Below are positions 8,802 through 17,843 of a DNA stretch of 64,000 nt, piece after piece (positions within the stretch are counted from its first letter, which is position 1; each line of letters starts with the position of its first letter). The DNA comes from Rhodococcus sp. G-MC3. GTDB lineage: Bacteria > Actinomycetota > Actinomycetes > Mycobacteriales > Mycobacteriaceae. The notes below the pieces were generated by a model that ran no database searches, was not told where the DNA came from, and was given only the letters and a program-made list of their open reading frames with translations. A program made the position numbers and the translations under genes. The stretch covers positions 62,001 to 126,000 of the forward strand of contig NZ_JASISW010000016.1 of NCBI RefSeq assembly GCF_030063335.1. The letters run 5' to 3'.

Positions 8802-9017
8802 ATGGCCGAGGACGTACGTGCAGAGATGGTATCGACCGTGCTCGAGATTGTCGTGACCGAGGGGGCGACGGTGTCGATCGGAGACACGTTGGTCGTTCTC
8901 GAATCGATGAAGATGGAAATCCCGGTGCTGGTCGAGTCCGAGGGAACCGTCACAACCATCGGAGTGCAGGTCGGTGACGTCATTCAACAAGGCGATCTTA
9001 TTGCCGTGGTGTCCTGA
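8802..9017 (+). CDS. Biotin/lipoyl attachment domain protein (TB7.3-like)
   Basis: A 71-aa free-standing biotinyl domain. The biotinylation motif ESMKME is intact, with Lys as the acceptor, and the symmetric beta-sandwich repeats are visible on both sides. It corresponds to mycobacterial Rv3221c (TB7.3), length 71. Which acyl-CoA carboxylase, if any, uses it is not shown here; no carboxylase subunits are in the window. An unusual A-rich GAGAGGGAAACATC leader precedes the ATG. Confidence 0.92.
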   Translation: MAEDVRAEMVSTVLEIVVTEGATVSIGDTLVVLESMKMEIPVLVESEGTVTTIGVQVGDVIQQGDLIAVVS

Positions 9018-9035
9018 GTCGGCCGAGCTCGTACG

Positions 9036-10514
9036 GTGTCGACACTCAGTGACCTTCTCGCCGAACACACCGATCTGCCCGGTGACGCGGTGGACCATCT
9101 GCAGCGAGTGGTCGGGGAGTGGCAACTCCTGGCCGATCTGTCTTTCGCCGACCTGCTCCTGTGGGTCGGCACGGAGGAGATCGAGGGCCGTCCGGATGCC
9201 GAGGTACTGTGCGTAGCCCAGTGCAGGCCGACCACAGCTCCTACGGCGTTCACCGAGGATATGGTCGGTGCGGCTGTATCGGAATTCCAGCACCCCAACG
9301 TCATGGACTCGTTGATCACGAGAACGATCGTGCGCGGGGAGGGAGGAAACACCGAGAGCGTGCCCGTCCGCTGCGGTGAGCATGTCATTGCGGTGCTCAC
9401 CCGTGACACCAATCCCGCGCAGCAGCGTCCTCCCAGTGCGCTGGAGATTGCGTACCGCGACTGCGCGGACGACTTGTGCAGAATGATCAGCGAAGGCACG
9501 TTTCCGACACCGGTCGAGCGAACCGACGTCAACTCGTCTCCTCGGGCCGGCGATGGATTCATCCGCCTCGATACCGAAGGTCGGGTCGTATACGCCAGTC
9601 CCAATGCCCTCTCGGCCTATCACCGAATGGGGTTGACGACAGAACTGTCCGGCCGAGATCTTGCCTCGGTAACGCGGTCGTTGATAACCGATCCATTCGA
9701 CTCTCAGGAAGTTGCGGACCACATTCGTGCATCGCTCACGAGCAGCGAGGGACATCGCATGGAGGCCGATGCACGGGGCGCTACCGTGCTCATTCGCACG
9801 CTTTCGCTTCGCCCACTCGGTCGATCGGTTGGCGCCATCGTCTTGGTTCGCGACGTTACCGAGGTCAAGCGCCGCGACCGGGCGCTGCTCAGCAAGGATG
9901 CGACGATTCGCGAGATCCATCACCGGGTGAAGAACAATCTTCAGACGGTGGCTGCGCTGCTGCGTCTGCAGTCGAGACGGCTGGAGAATGAGGAAGCGCG
10001 GACTGCGTTGTCCGAGTCGGTACGGCGAGTGACCTCGATCGCTCTCGTCCACGAGATGCTGTCCATGTCGGTCGACGAGGAAGTCGACCTCGACGAGATC
10101 GTCGATCGTCTCGTACCGATCATGCTGGACGTCGCCACCGTCAACCCGCGGGTTCGGGTAGCCCGAGAGGGAAAGCTTGGAGTGTTCTCGGCCGAGCGGG
10201 CGACCCCGTTGGTGATGGTGCTGACGGAACTGGTGCAGAACGCCATGGAACACGGCTTCGACGCCGGAAGCGCAGGTGTGGTGCTTGTCTCTGCCGATCG
10301 ATCCTCCAAATGGCTGGATGTCGTCATTCACGACGACGGCCGCGGACTGCCGCCAGGGTTTTCGCTGGAGAAGTCGGAAGGGCTCGGCCTCCAGATCGTG
10401 CGCACCCTCGTGTCGGTCGAACTCAACGGATCCCTTGGTCTGCATCCGGCATCCGGGGGTGGCACCGATGCCTCGCTGCGGGTGCCGTTGGGGCGCCGCG
10501 CACCTCGGCTGTGA
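9036..10514 (+). CDS. pdtaS: Sensor histidine kinase PdtaS
   Basis: A 492-aa soluble kinase of the HWE/HisKA_2 class. An N-terminal GAF domain (about 1-150) and a PAS domain (about 170-275) are followed by the phosphoacceptor motif IREIHHRVKNNLQ and an HATPase domain with an N box (ELVQNAMEHGF) and a glycine-rich G box. In mycobacteria, PdtaS phosphorylates the RNA-binding ANTAR regulator PdtaR encoded elsewhere. No transmembrane segment is seen. The start is GTG 9036, shortly after the biotinyl gene, so the two may be co-transcribed. A terminator follows. Confidence 0.92.
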   Translation: MSTLSDLLAEHTDLPGDAVDHLQRVVGEWQLLADLSFADLLLWVGTEEIEGRPDAEVLCVAQCRPTTAPTAFTEDMVGAAVSEFQHPNVMDSLITRTIVRGEGGNTESVPVRCGEHVIAVLTRDTNPAQQRPPSALEIAYRDCADDLCRMISEGTFPTPVERTDVNSSPRAGDGFIRLDTEGRVVYASPNALSAYHRMGLTTELSGRDLASVTRSLITDPFDSQEVADHIRASLTSSEGHRMEADARGATVLIRTLSLRPLGRSVGAIVLVRDVTEVKRRDRALLSKDATIREIHHRVKNNLQTVAALLRLQSRRLENEEARTALSESVRRVTSIALVHEMLSMSVDEEVDLDEIVDRLVPIMLDVATVNPRVRVAREGKLGVFSAERATPLVMVLTELVQNAMEHGFDAGSAGVVLVSADRSSKWLDVVIHDDGRGLPPGFSLEKSEGLGLQIVRTLVSVELNGSLGLHPASGGGTDASLRVPLGRRAPRL

Positions 10515-10574
10515 TACCAGGAACGGGGAGCGACGGGCGGAGATCTGTGCGTGGGTGCACGAGGGTCGACGCAG

Positions 10575-10611
10575 CACAGGACCCGGTTTCCTGAAGAAAC
10601 CGGGTCCTGTG
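10575..10611. terminator. Intrinsic terminator
   Basis: CACAGGACCCGGTTTC at 10575-10590 pairs perfectly with 10596-10611 across a 5-base loop. It lies between convergent pdtaS and whiB1 and can act on both. Confidence 0.85.
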
Positions 10612-10666
10612 TTGTCAGCTCTGTACGGGGCGCTCGCGCGCTCTCCGTGCGGCCGGGGAATGAATG

Positions 10667-10921
10667 CTAGACGGAGCTACGTGCTCGCGTGCGTGCGTTC
10701 CGACGCTTCAGTGCGCGACGCTCGTCTTCGCTCATTCCACCCCACACGCCGGCATCTTGGCCGGACTCGAGTGCCCACGAGAGGCACTCAGCGGTGACGG
10801 GGCACCGCGTGCAGACGACCTTGGCATCGGCGATCTGCGCGAGTGCCGGGCCACTGTTTCCCACTGGGAAAAAAAGTTCCGGATCTTCGTCGCGACAAAT
10901 TGCCTTGTGGCGCCAGTCCAT
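10667..10921 (-). CDS. whiB1: WhiB1 iron-sulfur transcription factor
   Basis: An 84-aa WhiB-family protein, same length as mycobacterial WhiB1 and almost identical to it. Cysteines C9, C37, C40 and C46 bind a nitric-oxide-reactive [4Fe-4S] cluster; GVWGG is the turn contacting sigma-A region 4, and the tail is Arg-rich for DNA contact. WhiB1 is essential in M. tuberculosis. The start MDWRH is chosen by homology and by an AAGGAG ribosome site; longer frames add non-homologous residues. Confidence 0.95.
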   Translation of the reverse strand: MDWRHKAICRDEDPELFFPVGNSGPALAQIADAKVVCTRCPVTAECLSWALESGQDAGVWGGMSEDERRALKRRNARTRARSSV

Positions 10922-11250
10922 CCTCTGCTCCTTACCGGGCGCCGGAGCGCCGTTTCGTTTAACTGCTGTTTCGAGTTTGTCCATTGTTCACTCATGCGTA
11001 TTCAATGTTTCCGCACTGTTGCTTGTGAATGCTTTCACGAACTTAGGGGAAGTCAAGAGATAGCCGCGTGACCGTGGTCAAGCTCACTCTGTTAGGCTGC
11101 CGTAAGCCTCCTGCGCTCCTTTGTACCCTCCTGAGACGGTTTGTGCAGGCAATTTCCCGGCAGTAGCAGTGTGAGATGGCTTTCGGCACGGCTGCGTGAC
11201 GCCTCGAGGACCGCCCGGTCGGGGAGTGTTCGGCACCAATTCGGCGCAAT
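10922..11250. other. whiB1 upstream region
   Basis: No convincing gene is seen here. It holds the whiB1 ribosome site, a CRP-type palindrome (separate entry) and, on the minus strand, a TTGACT hexamer at 11051-11056 that could be a -35 element, without a clear matching -10. Short open frames on both strands lack ribosome sites and family resemblance. Confidence 0.6.
11024..11039. promoter_or_regulatory. CRP-type cAMP receptor site upstream of whiB1
   Basis: TGTGA-N6-TCACG, one base from the TGTGA-N6-TCACA consensus of actinobacterial CRP (Rv3676). It lies about 105 bases upstream of the whiB1 start. whiB1 of M. tuberculosis is a known CRP target; conservation here is inferred from the sequence. 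Confidence 0.7.
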
Positions 11251-12207
11251 TCAGGCCAGGTTCGGGGCGATGACCTCCAGTGCCGCCGGCGTAGCGAAGA
11301 AATCGGCTTCGGTGCGCATTCCGAGGTAGTCGCCGTCCATCTGCAGGCCGATCGGCTCGCTCGAAGTAATACGAACGCGCGGTGTGTCGTCGACGCGAAA
11401 GAGCTTGCGCGACTTCAGTTTCGAACCTGAAGTCAGCAATTGACGTGAGATGTTCAGGCTCGGGATCACGTTGGTCGTCGACACCGCGAAGAGGCCTAGT
11501 CCCGTGTCGAACGACGTCCCTGGGTTCGTATGAACCGGGCGCTCGTTCAGATAGGTCCACGGACTCGAGTTCGAAACGAAAGCGTAATGAATGCCCGTTA
11601 CCGGATCGTGATCAGGCACATCGACCGTCAACGTCGGAGCGTGACGCTTGTTACGAAAAAAGGCGCTGACGGCAGCGCGAACGTACCGCGTCGCCGAGAC
11701 AGGTCCGCCGTCCTTGCGCCCAGCGTCGATGGCCCGGCAGACGTCCGCGTCCAGTCCGAGGCCTGCGTTGAAGGTAAACCAGCGGTTGTCGCAGTGTCCG
11801 AGGCCGATGGTCCGTCGCGAACGAGCGGCCAACAAATCGATCAGTTGATTAGTCGCGGCGACCGGATCGGCCTCGATCCCGAGCGAACGCGCGAACACGT
11901 TGGCGCTTCCGCCTGGAACCACAGCCAGTGGGGGGATCGCGCCGATGGTCACAGATCTCATCGACGTCGGCAGCGGGACACCGAGGAGACCGTTGATCAC
12001 CTCGTTGACCGTTCCGTCGCCGCCATGGACGATCACCAGACCCATACCGTCTTCCCTGGCCTGACGGGCCAGTTCGGCTGCATGATCGCGATGCGTCGTG
12101 TGGGCGACGGTTACTCGGACTCGACTCGACAACGCATGGGCCAACAAGTCTCTTGCGGCCGGGGTCGTCGACGTCGCGTTTGGATTGACGATCAGGAGCG
12201 CACGCAC
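11251..12207 (-). CDS. Diacylglycerol/lipid kinase (DAGK catalytic domain)
   Basis: A 318-aa member of the DagK/YegS lipid kinase family. The nucleotide-binding motif GGDGT is at 62-66 with a following NEV, and PGGSANVFARSLGI forms the second conserved loop. It would phosphorylate diacylglycerol or a related lipid at the membrane. Position and length match Rv3218 of M. tuberculosis. The GTG start follows TAGGCT by eight bases, suggesting a leaderless transcript. The lipid substrate cannot be read from sequence. Confidence 0.85.
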   Translation of the reverse strand: MRALLIVNPNATSTTPAARDLLAHALSSRVRVTVAHTTHRDHAAELARQAREDGMGLVIVHGGDGTVNEVINGLLGVPLPTSMRSVTIGAIPPLAVVPGGSANVFARSLGIEADPVAATNQLIDLLAARSRRTIGLGHCDNRWFTFNAGLGLDADVCRAIDAGRKDGGPVSATRYVRAAVSAFFRNKRHAPTLTVDVPDHDPVTGIHYAFVSNSSPWTYLNERPVHTNPGTSFDTGLGLFAVSTTNVIPSLNISRQLLTSGSKLKSRKLFRVDDTPRVRITSSEPIGLQMDGDYLGMRTEADFFATPAALEVIAPNLA

Positions 12208-12290
12208 GGAACATCAGCCTAATGGGTCGTTCCGCAAGGTCCCCTCCTGGCTAACTGGGTCGGGGACAACGCGTGTTCTAGGCTTGTGCG

Positions 12291-12716
12291 GTGCCAACGC
12301 CGTCGCAGTCCACGATGCCGCCTCCAACGTTCAGGGCCGCTGGCGTGCTCGTCTCGCTGGAAGGGCTAGTCGGTCTGGTCGCCGCAGTCGTTCTGCTGGT
12401 CCGCGCACTTTCAGGCGCGACCGACAACGCGGCAAACGGATACGGAACTGCCGGGTGGTTCGCCGTGGTGAGCGCTGCCGTCGGGGGAGCAGGTATTGCC
12501 CTTGTGTTGGGTAAGCGATGGGGACGTGCAGTAGCGCTCGTCGTCCAGCTTCTGTTGCTTCCGGTTGTCTGGTCGTTGCTCACCGATTCCCACCAGCCGC
12601 TCTACGGGGCTCTGCTCGGTATCGCGGTGATCGCGATACTGGTGCTGCTGTTCAGCCCGGCGTCGTCCCAGTGGATGGCGGCCGAATATTCGCACCTCGA
12701 CGACGAGAACACCTAG
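12291..12716 (+). CDS. Small integral membrane protein (Rv3217c-like)
   Basis: A 141-aa hydrophobic protein with four predicted membrane helices at about 15-40, 52-72, 77-95 and 103-122, and a short acidic C-terminal tail. No catalytic motif is visible. It is placed as Rv3217c in M. tuberculosis, between the lipid kinase and the acetyltransferase; function unknown. GTG is preceded by TAGGCT with a six-base gap, so translation is probably leaderless. Confidence 0.75.
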   Translation: MPTPSQSTMPPPTFRAAGVLVSLEGLVGLVAAVVLLVRALSGATDNAANGYGTAGWFAVVSAAVGGAGIALVLGKRWGRAVALVVQLLLLPVVWSLLTDSHQPLYGALLGIAVIAILVLLFSPASSQWMAAEYSHLDDENT

Positions 12717-12751
12717 TCACAAGTCCGACACTTGGCGCATGAGCGCTCGTT

Positions 12752-13249
12752 CTACGGCGAAACCCGCTGGGCGAGGGCCTCCAGTGCCGTCCCGGTCATC
12801 CGAAATGTCGTCCACTCGTCCTGCGCAACAGCTCCGAGCGACTCGTAGAAACCGATCGATGGGGTGTTCCAGTCCAGTACCGACCAGCTGAGCCGCGTGT
12901 ACCCCTTCGCTGTGCACTCCGCGGCCAAGGCTGCGAGCAGTGCACTGCCCATTCCCGAACCACGTGAAGCGGGTTGCACGTACAGGTCCTCGAGGTAGAT
13001 GCCGTTGACGCCGTCCCACGTCGAGAAGTTCAAGAACCAGATCGCTGTCCCGACGACACCGCCGTCGCTTTCGGCGACGTGCGCGAAGACGGACGGGTTG
13101 TCTCCGAACAGTGCTGTGTGAATCTGTTCCGGTCGAACAGTGCACTGATCCAGCAACTTCTCGTATTCCGCAAGTTCGCGGACCAACCCACAGATCGCGC
13201 CGACGTCGGTCGGTTGCGCTCGCCTGACCGTCTCCCCGACAACTGTCAT
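12752..13249 (-). CDS. GNAT-family N-acetyltransferase
   Basis: A 165-aa acetyltransferase resembling the diamine/thialysine acetyltransferase branch. The typical acetyl-CoA loop appears as YVQPASRGSGMGSALL, and the SWSVLDWNTPSIGFYESLGA stretch matches the C-terminal strand-helix of that branch. It matches Rv3216 in position. The start ATG overlaps the stop of the upstream phosphatase gene (ATGA), so the two are translationally coupled. The substrate is unknown; a small amine is a guess from family resemblance. Confidence 0.85.
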   Translation of the reverse strand: MTVVGETVRRAQPTDVGAICGLVRELAEYEKLLDQCTVRPEQIHTALFGDNPSVFAHVAESDGGVVGTAIWFLNFSTWDGVNGIYLEDLYVQPASRGSGMGSALLAALAAECTAKGYTRLSWSVLDWNTPSIGFYESLGAVAQDEWTTFRMTGTALEALAQRVSP

Positions 13250-13881
13250 CGCCGCGACTCCTGATCTCGGCCCGTTCGCACCGACGGGTGAATGTTGTGA
13301 ACGATGATTTGACGGAAGGAATGCTCGAAGCCCAGTACCGAGTATGCGGCGGGCGACATCGCGAATCGCTTTCCTTCTGCGACCGGCAGGTGCAACCAGC
13401 GGGTGAGCAGTGCGCGGGAAAAGTGACCGTGTCCGACGAGAACGACATCGCGCTCGGCGAGAGCCGGCAGCACCACGGAAAGAACGAGATCGGCCCTCGC
13501 GCCGATGTCCTCCATGCTCTCCCCGCCAGGGCACGGGTGGGTCCACACCGTCCAATGCGGAACGGTCTCCTGGATGCGCTGTGACGTCAGCCCCTCGTAG
13601 TCGCCGTAGTCCCACTCGGCGAGCCCGTCCCATTCCCTCTCGACCGTCAAGCCTGCAAGTCGAGCGGTACGAAGTGCGCGCGCTCGGGGACTGCTGATCA
13701 CGAGGGGCGATCGGAGGCCCAGTTCGCCGACGAGCTCACCCGCTGCGCTCGCCTGCCGTTCGCCGATGTCGGTGAGCGGAACATCCGTGGCTCCGGTATG
13801 GCGGCCGGACGTCGCCCATTCGGTCTGGCCGTGGCGTAGTAGCACGACACGTCCGGATTCGGCGGGGGATGGAGTTGTCAT
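13246..13881 (-). CDS. Histidine phosphatase (phosphoglycerate mutase-like, Gpm2)
   Basis: A 211-aa branch-1 histidine phosphatase with RHGQTEW at 16-22 (phospho-acceptor His17) and the second catalytic His in VGHGHFSR. It corresponds to Rv3214 (Gpm2), which biochemical work places among broad acid phosphatases rather than true mutases. In M. tuberculosis entC (Rv3215) separates this gene from the acetyltransferase; here entC is missing and the two overlap by four bases. Confidence 0.88.
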   Translation of the reverse strand: MTTPSPAESGRVVLLRHGQTEWATSGRHTGATDVPLTDIGERQASAAGELVGELGLRSPLVISSPRARALRTARLAGLTVEREWDGLAEWDYGDYEGLTSQRIQETVPHWTVWTHPCPGGESMEDIGARADLVLSVVLPALAERDVVLVGHGHFSRALLTRWLHLPVAEGKRFAMSPAAYSVLGFEHSFRQIIVHNIHPSVRTGRDQESRR

Positions 13882-13958
13882 GAGTGCAATGATGCCGTGC
13901 CGGGAGTCACAGCGATTCGGGTGCATGCGTTTCGAAAACGGATTGAGTAGCGCCGGAC

Positions 13959-13974
13959 AACAGTGAATACTGTT
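13959..13974. promoter_or_regulatory. Palindrome upstream of the DHA2 efflux gene
   Basis: AACAGT and ACTGTT flank GAAT, a 6-4-6 inverted repeat in the divergent intergenic region between the phosphatase and the efflux pump. This is a plausible operator for a TetR- or MarR-type repressor of the transporter. No regulator gene is adjacent. Confidence 0.4.
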
Positions 13975-14129
13975 TCGAGTCGTTCGTAATCTCGCGGTCC
14001 GCGCTGTCGTCAGCGTAGAAACAGCGAGGGTCGATGCAGCGAAGGTGGGCTCGCGCAAGGGCGCGCGAAATTCGACACACAGGTGCGCAGCAGCCTCTGC
14101 TTGCCGTAACAGTAAGGACCACAAGGAAT

Positions 14130-15608
14130 ATGACGCAGCCAGGTACGTCGCTACCGGTAGATGCGCCGGACAAGCTCGACTCAGGTGTGTTGAAGATCGC
14201 GGGCGTCGTTGTTCTCGGCGCCATCATGTCCATTCTCGATGTCACCGTGGTCAGCGTTGCGTTGCCGACGTTCATGGAGGTCTTCGACGCGACGTATGCA
14301 ACGGTCGCGTGGACAATGACCGGATACACGCTCGCGCTTGCGACGGTGATTCCGCTGACCGGTTGGGCCGCAGACCGTTTCGGCACCAAGCGCCTCTACA
14401 TCGCAGCATTGATTCTGTTCGTGTTCGGATCGGTTCTGTGCAGCTTCGCCTGGGACATCACGTCGCTCATAACGTTCCGTGTCCTGCAGGGGCTCGGTGG
14501 CGGAATGCTGATGCCGCTGGGTATGACGATCATGACGCGCGCCGCCGGTCCGGAACGTATCGGTCGGGTGATGGCGGTGCTCGGTGTGCCGATGCTGCTC
14601 GGGCCGATCGGTGGCCCGATTCTCGGTGGTTGGCTTCTGCAGGCTGCAAGCTGGCACTGGATCTTCCTCATCAACGTTCCGATCGGCGCCATCGCACTCA
14701 TTGCGGCCGTCGTGATCTTCCCGAAGGACAACCCGACTCCGTCCGAGTCCTTCGACTTCATGGGAATGCTCATGCTCTCGCCGGGTCTGGCCCTGTTCTT
14801 GTTCGGCGTGTCGTCCATCCCGGAAACCGGGACGGTTGTGGCGACGCGTGTGCTCCTGCCCGCGATCGCCGGCTTCGCGCTGATAGTGGCTTTCGTGCGC
14901 CACGCCCTGCGCACCGAGCACCCTCTGATCGATCTTCACTTGTTCAGGAACCGTGCGCTCACGGTCGCGGTGCTCACCACCGTTCTGTTCATGGTGGCGT
15001 TCATGGGTGCGGGTCTGCTCTTCCCGAGTTACTTCCTGCAGATTCGCGGTGAAAGTACGCTCGCGGCCGGGTTGCTGCTCGCACCGCAAGGGCTGGGCGC
15101 AATGCTGACGATGCCGATTGCGGGCACGTTCGCAGACCGCATGGGACCCGGCAAGATCGTTCTCGTGGGCATGGTGTTCATCACTGCAGGTATGGCTGTG
15201 TTCACTCAGGTCGGCGCCGACACCTCGTACGCAGTTCTGCTAGGAGGCCTGTTCGTGATGGGCATGGGCCTCGGCGCCACGATGATGCCGATCATGACCG
15301 CCGCACTCCAGACTCTCAACGATCACACGATTGCGCGCGGTTCGACGTTGATGAACATCGTGCAGCAGACGGCCGGATCCATTGGTACTGCTGTCATGTC
15401 CGTCGTGCTGACCAGCCAGATGAAGAACGTTGTCAATGCGACGTCGCCTGCCGACGCACTCGATATCTCGGCGGGAGCGTTCGGAACCACCTTCATGGTC
15501 GCCCTCGTTCTCATCGTGCTGACGTTCATCCCTGCATACTTCCTTCCGCGCAAGAAGATCGCACCGCTCGAGGGTGCAGACACGCCGAAGGCCGTTTTGC
15601 TGCACTGA
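14130..15608 (+). CDS. DHA2-family (EmrB/QacA) MFS drug efflux transporter
   Basis: A 492-aa, 14-helix major facilitator of the DHA2 group, exporting drugs or lipophilic cations with proton antiport. Motif A appears as GWAADRFGTKRLY after helix 2, and LDVTVVSVALP in helix 1 is the DHA2 motif D1. The ATG at 14130 with an AAGGA site is preferred over the longer open frame. It has no counterpart at this place in M. tuberculosis, so it is an insertion between the Gpm2 and ParA homologues. The substrate is unknown. Confidence 0.9.
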   Translation: MTQPGTSLPVDAPDKLDSGVLKIAGVVVLGAIMSILDVTVVSVALPTFMEVFDATYATVAWTMTGYTLALATVIPLTGWAADRFGTKRLYIAALILFVFGSVLCSFAWDITSLITFRVLQGLGGGMLMPLGMTIMTRAAGPERIGRVMAVLGVPMLLGPIGGPILGGWLLQAASWHWIFLINVPIGAIALIAAVVIFPKDNPTPSESFDFMGMLMLSPGLALFLFGVSSIPETGTVVATRVLLPAIAGFALIVAFVRHALRTEHPLIDLHLFRNRALTVAVLTTVLFMVAFMGAGLLFPSYFLQIRGESTLAAGLLLAPQGLGAMLTMPIAGTFADRMGPGKIVLVGMVFITAGMAVFTQVGADTSYAVLLGGLFVMGMGLGATMMPIMTAALQTLNDHTIARGSTLMNIVQQTAGSIGTAVMSVVLTSQMKNVVNATSPADALDISAGAFGTTFMVALVLIVLTFIPAYFLPRKKIAPLEGADTPKAVLLH

Positions 15609-15758
15609 GGCCTTCGCCGACACCACCGTGGCCGAGTCGCGCACGGATGTAGAAACGGGTTGTGGGTGTGCCGCCCGAGGTTGCAACTGTCAGCTTCCGA
15701 CGCGCCCACAACCGGCTACGTCTGGCCTCGCGGGAGTATGTGCGCAAAGATCAGGAAC

Positions 15759-16556
15759 GTGACGACAGTACTGGCGGTTGCCAATCAAAAAGGCGGCGTC
15801 GCAAAAACCACTACGGTGGCATCTCTTGCGGCAGCGCTCCACGCTCTCGAACAACGGGTTCTCGTGGTGGATCTGGACCCGCAAGGATGCCTGACATTCT
15901 CCCTGGGCCACAACCCGGACAAACTCACCACCTCGGTACACGAGGTTCTGACCGGCGACGCTTCGGTGGCCGACGCGATCGTCGACACCGACGAAGGCAT
16001 CGTACTTTTGCCTGCCACCATCGATCTGGCAGGTGCCGAAGCGCTTCTGCTGATGCGTGCAGGACGTGAATTCGCTTTGAAGCGCGCTCTGGCAGCTGTG
16101 ATCGACGACTTCGACGTCATCGTCATCGACTGCCCGCCGTCGCTCGGTGTGCTGACACTCAATGGTCTGACCGCCGCACAGTCGGTGCTGGTGCCCCTGC
16201 AATGTGAAACGTTGGCGCATCGGGGGGTTGGCCAGCTGCTGCGTACCGTGTCGGAGGTTCAGCAGATCACCAATCCCGATCTTGCGTTGCTCGGTGCGCT
16301 GCCGACGTTGTTCGACGCTCGTACCACGCACAGTCGTGACGTGCTCAGTGATGTATCCGACCGGTACGCGCTGCCCGTGCTCGCGCCGCCGATTCCACGC
16401 ACCGTGCGTTTCGCCGAAGCATCGGCATCGGGAGCGACTGTTCTCTCGGGCCGGAAAAACAAAGGAGCGCAGGCATATCGGGAGCTCGCCGCAAATCTGC
16501 TCGCCCACTGGCAGAAGGGTTCAGCCCTGAAAACGTACACGCCCGACGAAAGCTGA
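15759..16556 (+). CDS. ParA/Soj-family ATPase (Rv3213c-like)
   Basis: A 265-aa Walker-type ATPase with the deviant Walker A KGGVAKTT at 11-18, switch I DLDPQG and Walker B IDCPPSLGVLT. The family moves cargo such as chromosomes or protein complexes. It is closely similar to Rv3213c (266 aa), which is separate from the chromosomal parAB locus, and there is no parB partner here, so an orphan role is likely. GTG 15759 fits family length; ATG 15738 is possible. Confidence 0.88.
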   Translation: MTTVLAVANQKGGVAKTTTVASLAAALHALEQRVLVVDLDPQGCLTFSLGHNPDKLTTSVHEVLTGDASVADAIVDTDEGIVLLPATIDLAGAEALLLMRAGREFALKRALAAVIDDFDVIVIDCPPSLGVLTLNGLTAAQSVLVPLQCETLAHRGVGQLLRTVSEVQQITNPDLALLGALPTLFDARTTHSRDVLSDVSDRYALPVLAPPIPRTVRFAEASASGATVLSGRKNKGAQAYRELAANLLAHWQKGSALKTYTPDES

Positions 16557-16563
16557 ACTGGGG

Positions 16564-17832
16564 CTACGGTGAAGCGGTTCCGGCCAACGCGGTAATAGTG
16601 TCTCCGCGCTGTTCCACGATGACACCGCCGATGACGGACATGCCGACAGGCCCGATGTAGTCGCCGCGGTCCACCGCAATGGTGCGGTCGGCGGCCCCGG
16701 TCGCCGGATCGATGACTGCGATGCCCTCAGGAATGGGAATCAACAGTTTGCCTGCCATGAGTGCGCCCTCGCCCAGCGACCCGGGTAGTGACCAAAGCGG
16801 GGCCAGGTCGCTCAATCCCAGTGCGACTGTCCCACTTCCGGTCCACCAGCTGAAAACGCTCGCAGCCTTGGCCGGCGGCGGAGTATCGACGAATGAGGGT
16901 TCGGAGAGTGCGTCGGGGAGATCGTATGAGCCGAGCGGCTGAGCCGTGCCGTCGAACAGTGCGATGCTCGCGGGCTTGCCCGAATGTGCTGGGATGGCCA
17001 GCGCCACACGATCTCCCGACGCCACGATCACCGTGGCGCCCTGTCCTGTCTCATCCCCCCCAGTTCCGTTTTCTTCGGTCAACGAGGCCACGACACTCGA
17101 CCCGTACTCTTCCGGTTGGGATGCATCCGTCGGAGCCGGGTTCATCGATGTGAGCCGGGGAGCAGATTCACCGGGGCAGCTTTCGAGCACTGCAACCCGC
17201 GAACTGTTCGAAGCGGACGACAGTAGGGTGCATCCCGATCTGGGTTGCGTGTTCGGGTTGACGGGAGCGTCAACTCGGCCGTATTCGAGGGTCCGCACGA
17301 GGTCGGAGCGCCATAGTTCCATCCGAGTGGCGCCGCGCGAGGTGAGGTACGTTCCATCACCCACCAGATCGACCTGCGCATCGGCGTCGCTGGAGCGCTG
17401 AGCTGAGCGTGTACCGGTCGAAGTGTCCAGCTCGGTCGCCTGCGAGCACCCGCGCTCGTCGCGATAGACCACGACGGCGGTGTTCCAGGAGCTGGCGATT
17501 CCGCACAGAGACGTGTCCCGGGTGTAGGTCCAGGAGACCGATCCGTCTCGCGGATCACGGCCGGTGACGGTGCCGTCATCGCCTGCGACGACGGCACTAC
17601 CGGTGACAACAGGGGACTCGGTGACCGGGCTGTGTGCATGCCAGATATCGATCAGAGATTCGGGCACGGACATGGAGACGCTCAACTGCGGAAGTGGGGA
17701 ATGCGTCGTGTCGGACGTCGTGCCGTGTGCATCGCTGCGGAGCCAGATCGTTCCGAGAGCGAGCACCGCGACAACCACAAGGGCTGCCGCGGCGACGAGA
17801 TCCGACCGTCGACGACGTTCGGGTGCCAGCAC
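16564..17832 (-). CDS. Membrane-anchored beta-propeller protein (Rv3212-like)
   Basis: A 422-aa protein with one N-terminal membrane helix at about 12-31 and a large extracytoplasmic part built of repeats resembling PQQ/WD blades (for example the VVAGDDGTVTGRDPRDGSVSW segment and similar ones). No enzyme motif is seen. It follows the DEAD helicase by 11 bases in the same orientation, as Rv3212 follows Rv3211, so they form an operon. Function unknown. Confidence 0.75.
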   Translation of the reverse strand: MLAPERRRRSDLVAAAALVVVAVLALGTIWLRSDAHGTTSDTTHSPLPQLSVSMSVPESLIDIWHAHSPVTESPVVTGSAVVAGDDGTVTGRDPRDGSVSWTYTRDTSLCGIASSWNTAVVVYRDERGCSQATELDTSTGTRSAQRSSDADAQVDLVGDGTYLTSRGATRMELWRSDLVRTLEYGRVDAPVNPNTQPRSGCTLLSSASNSSRVAVLESCPGESAPRLTSMNPAPTDASQPEEYGSSVVASLTEENGTGGDETGQGATVIVASGDRVALAIPAHSGKPASIALFDGTAQPLGSYDLPDALSEPSFVDTPPPAKAASVFSWWTGSGTVALGLSDLAPLWSLPGSLGEGALMAGKLLIPIPEGIAVIDPATGAADRTIAVDRGDYIGPVGMSVIGGVIVEQRGDTITALAGTASP

Positions 17833-17843
17833 AGAGAAGGAGA

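Noticed and set aside
8727..10577. Minus-strand open frame of 616 codons across the biotinyl and pdtaS genes
   Set aside because: Antisense shadow; spans two real genes and a terminator.
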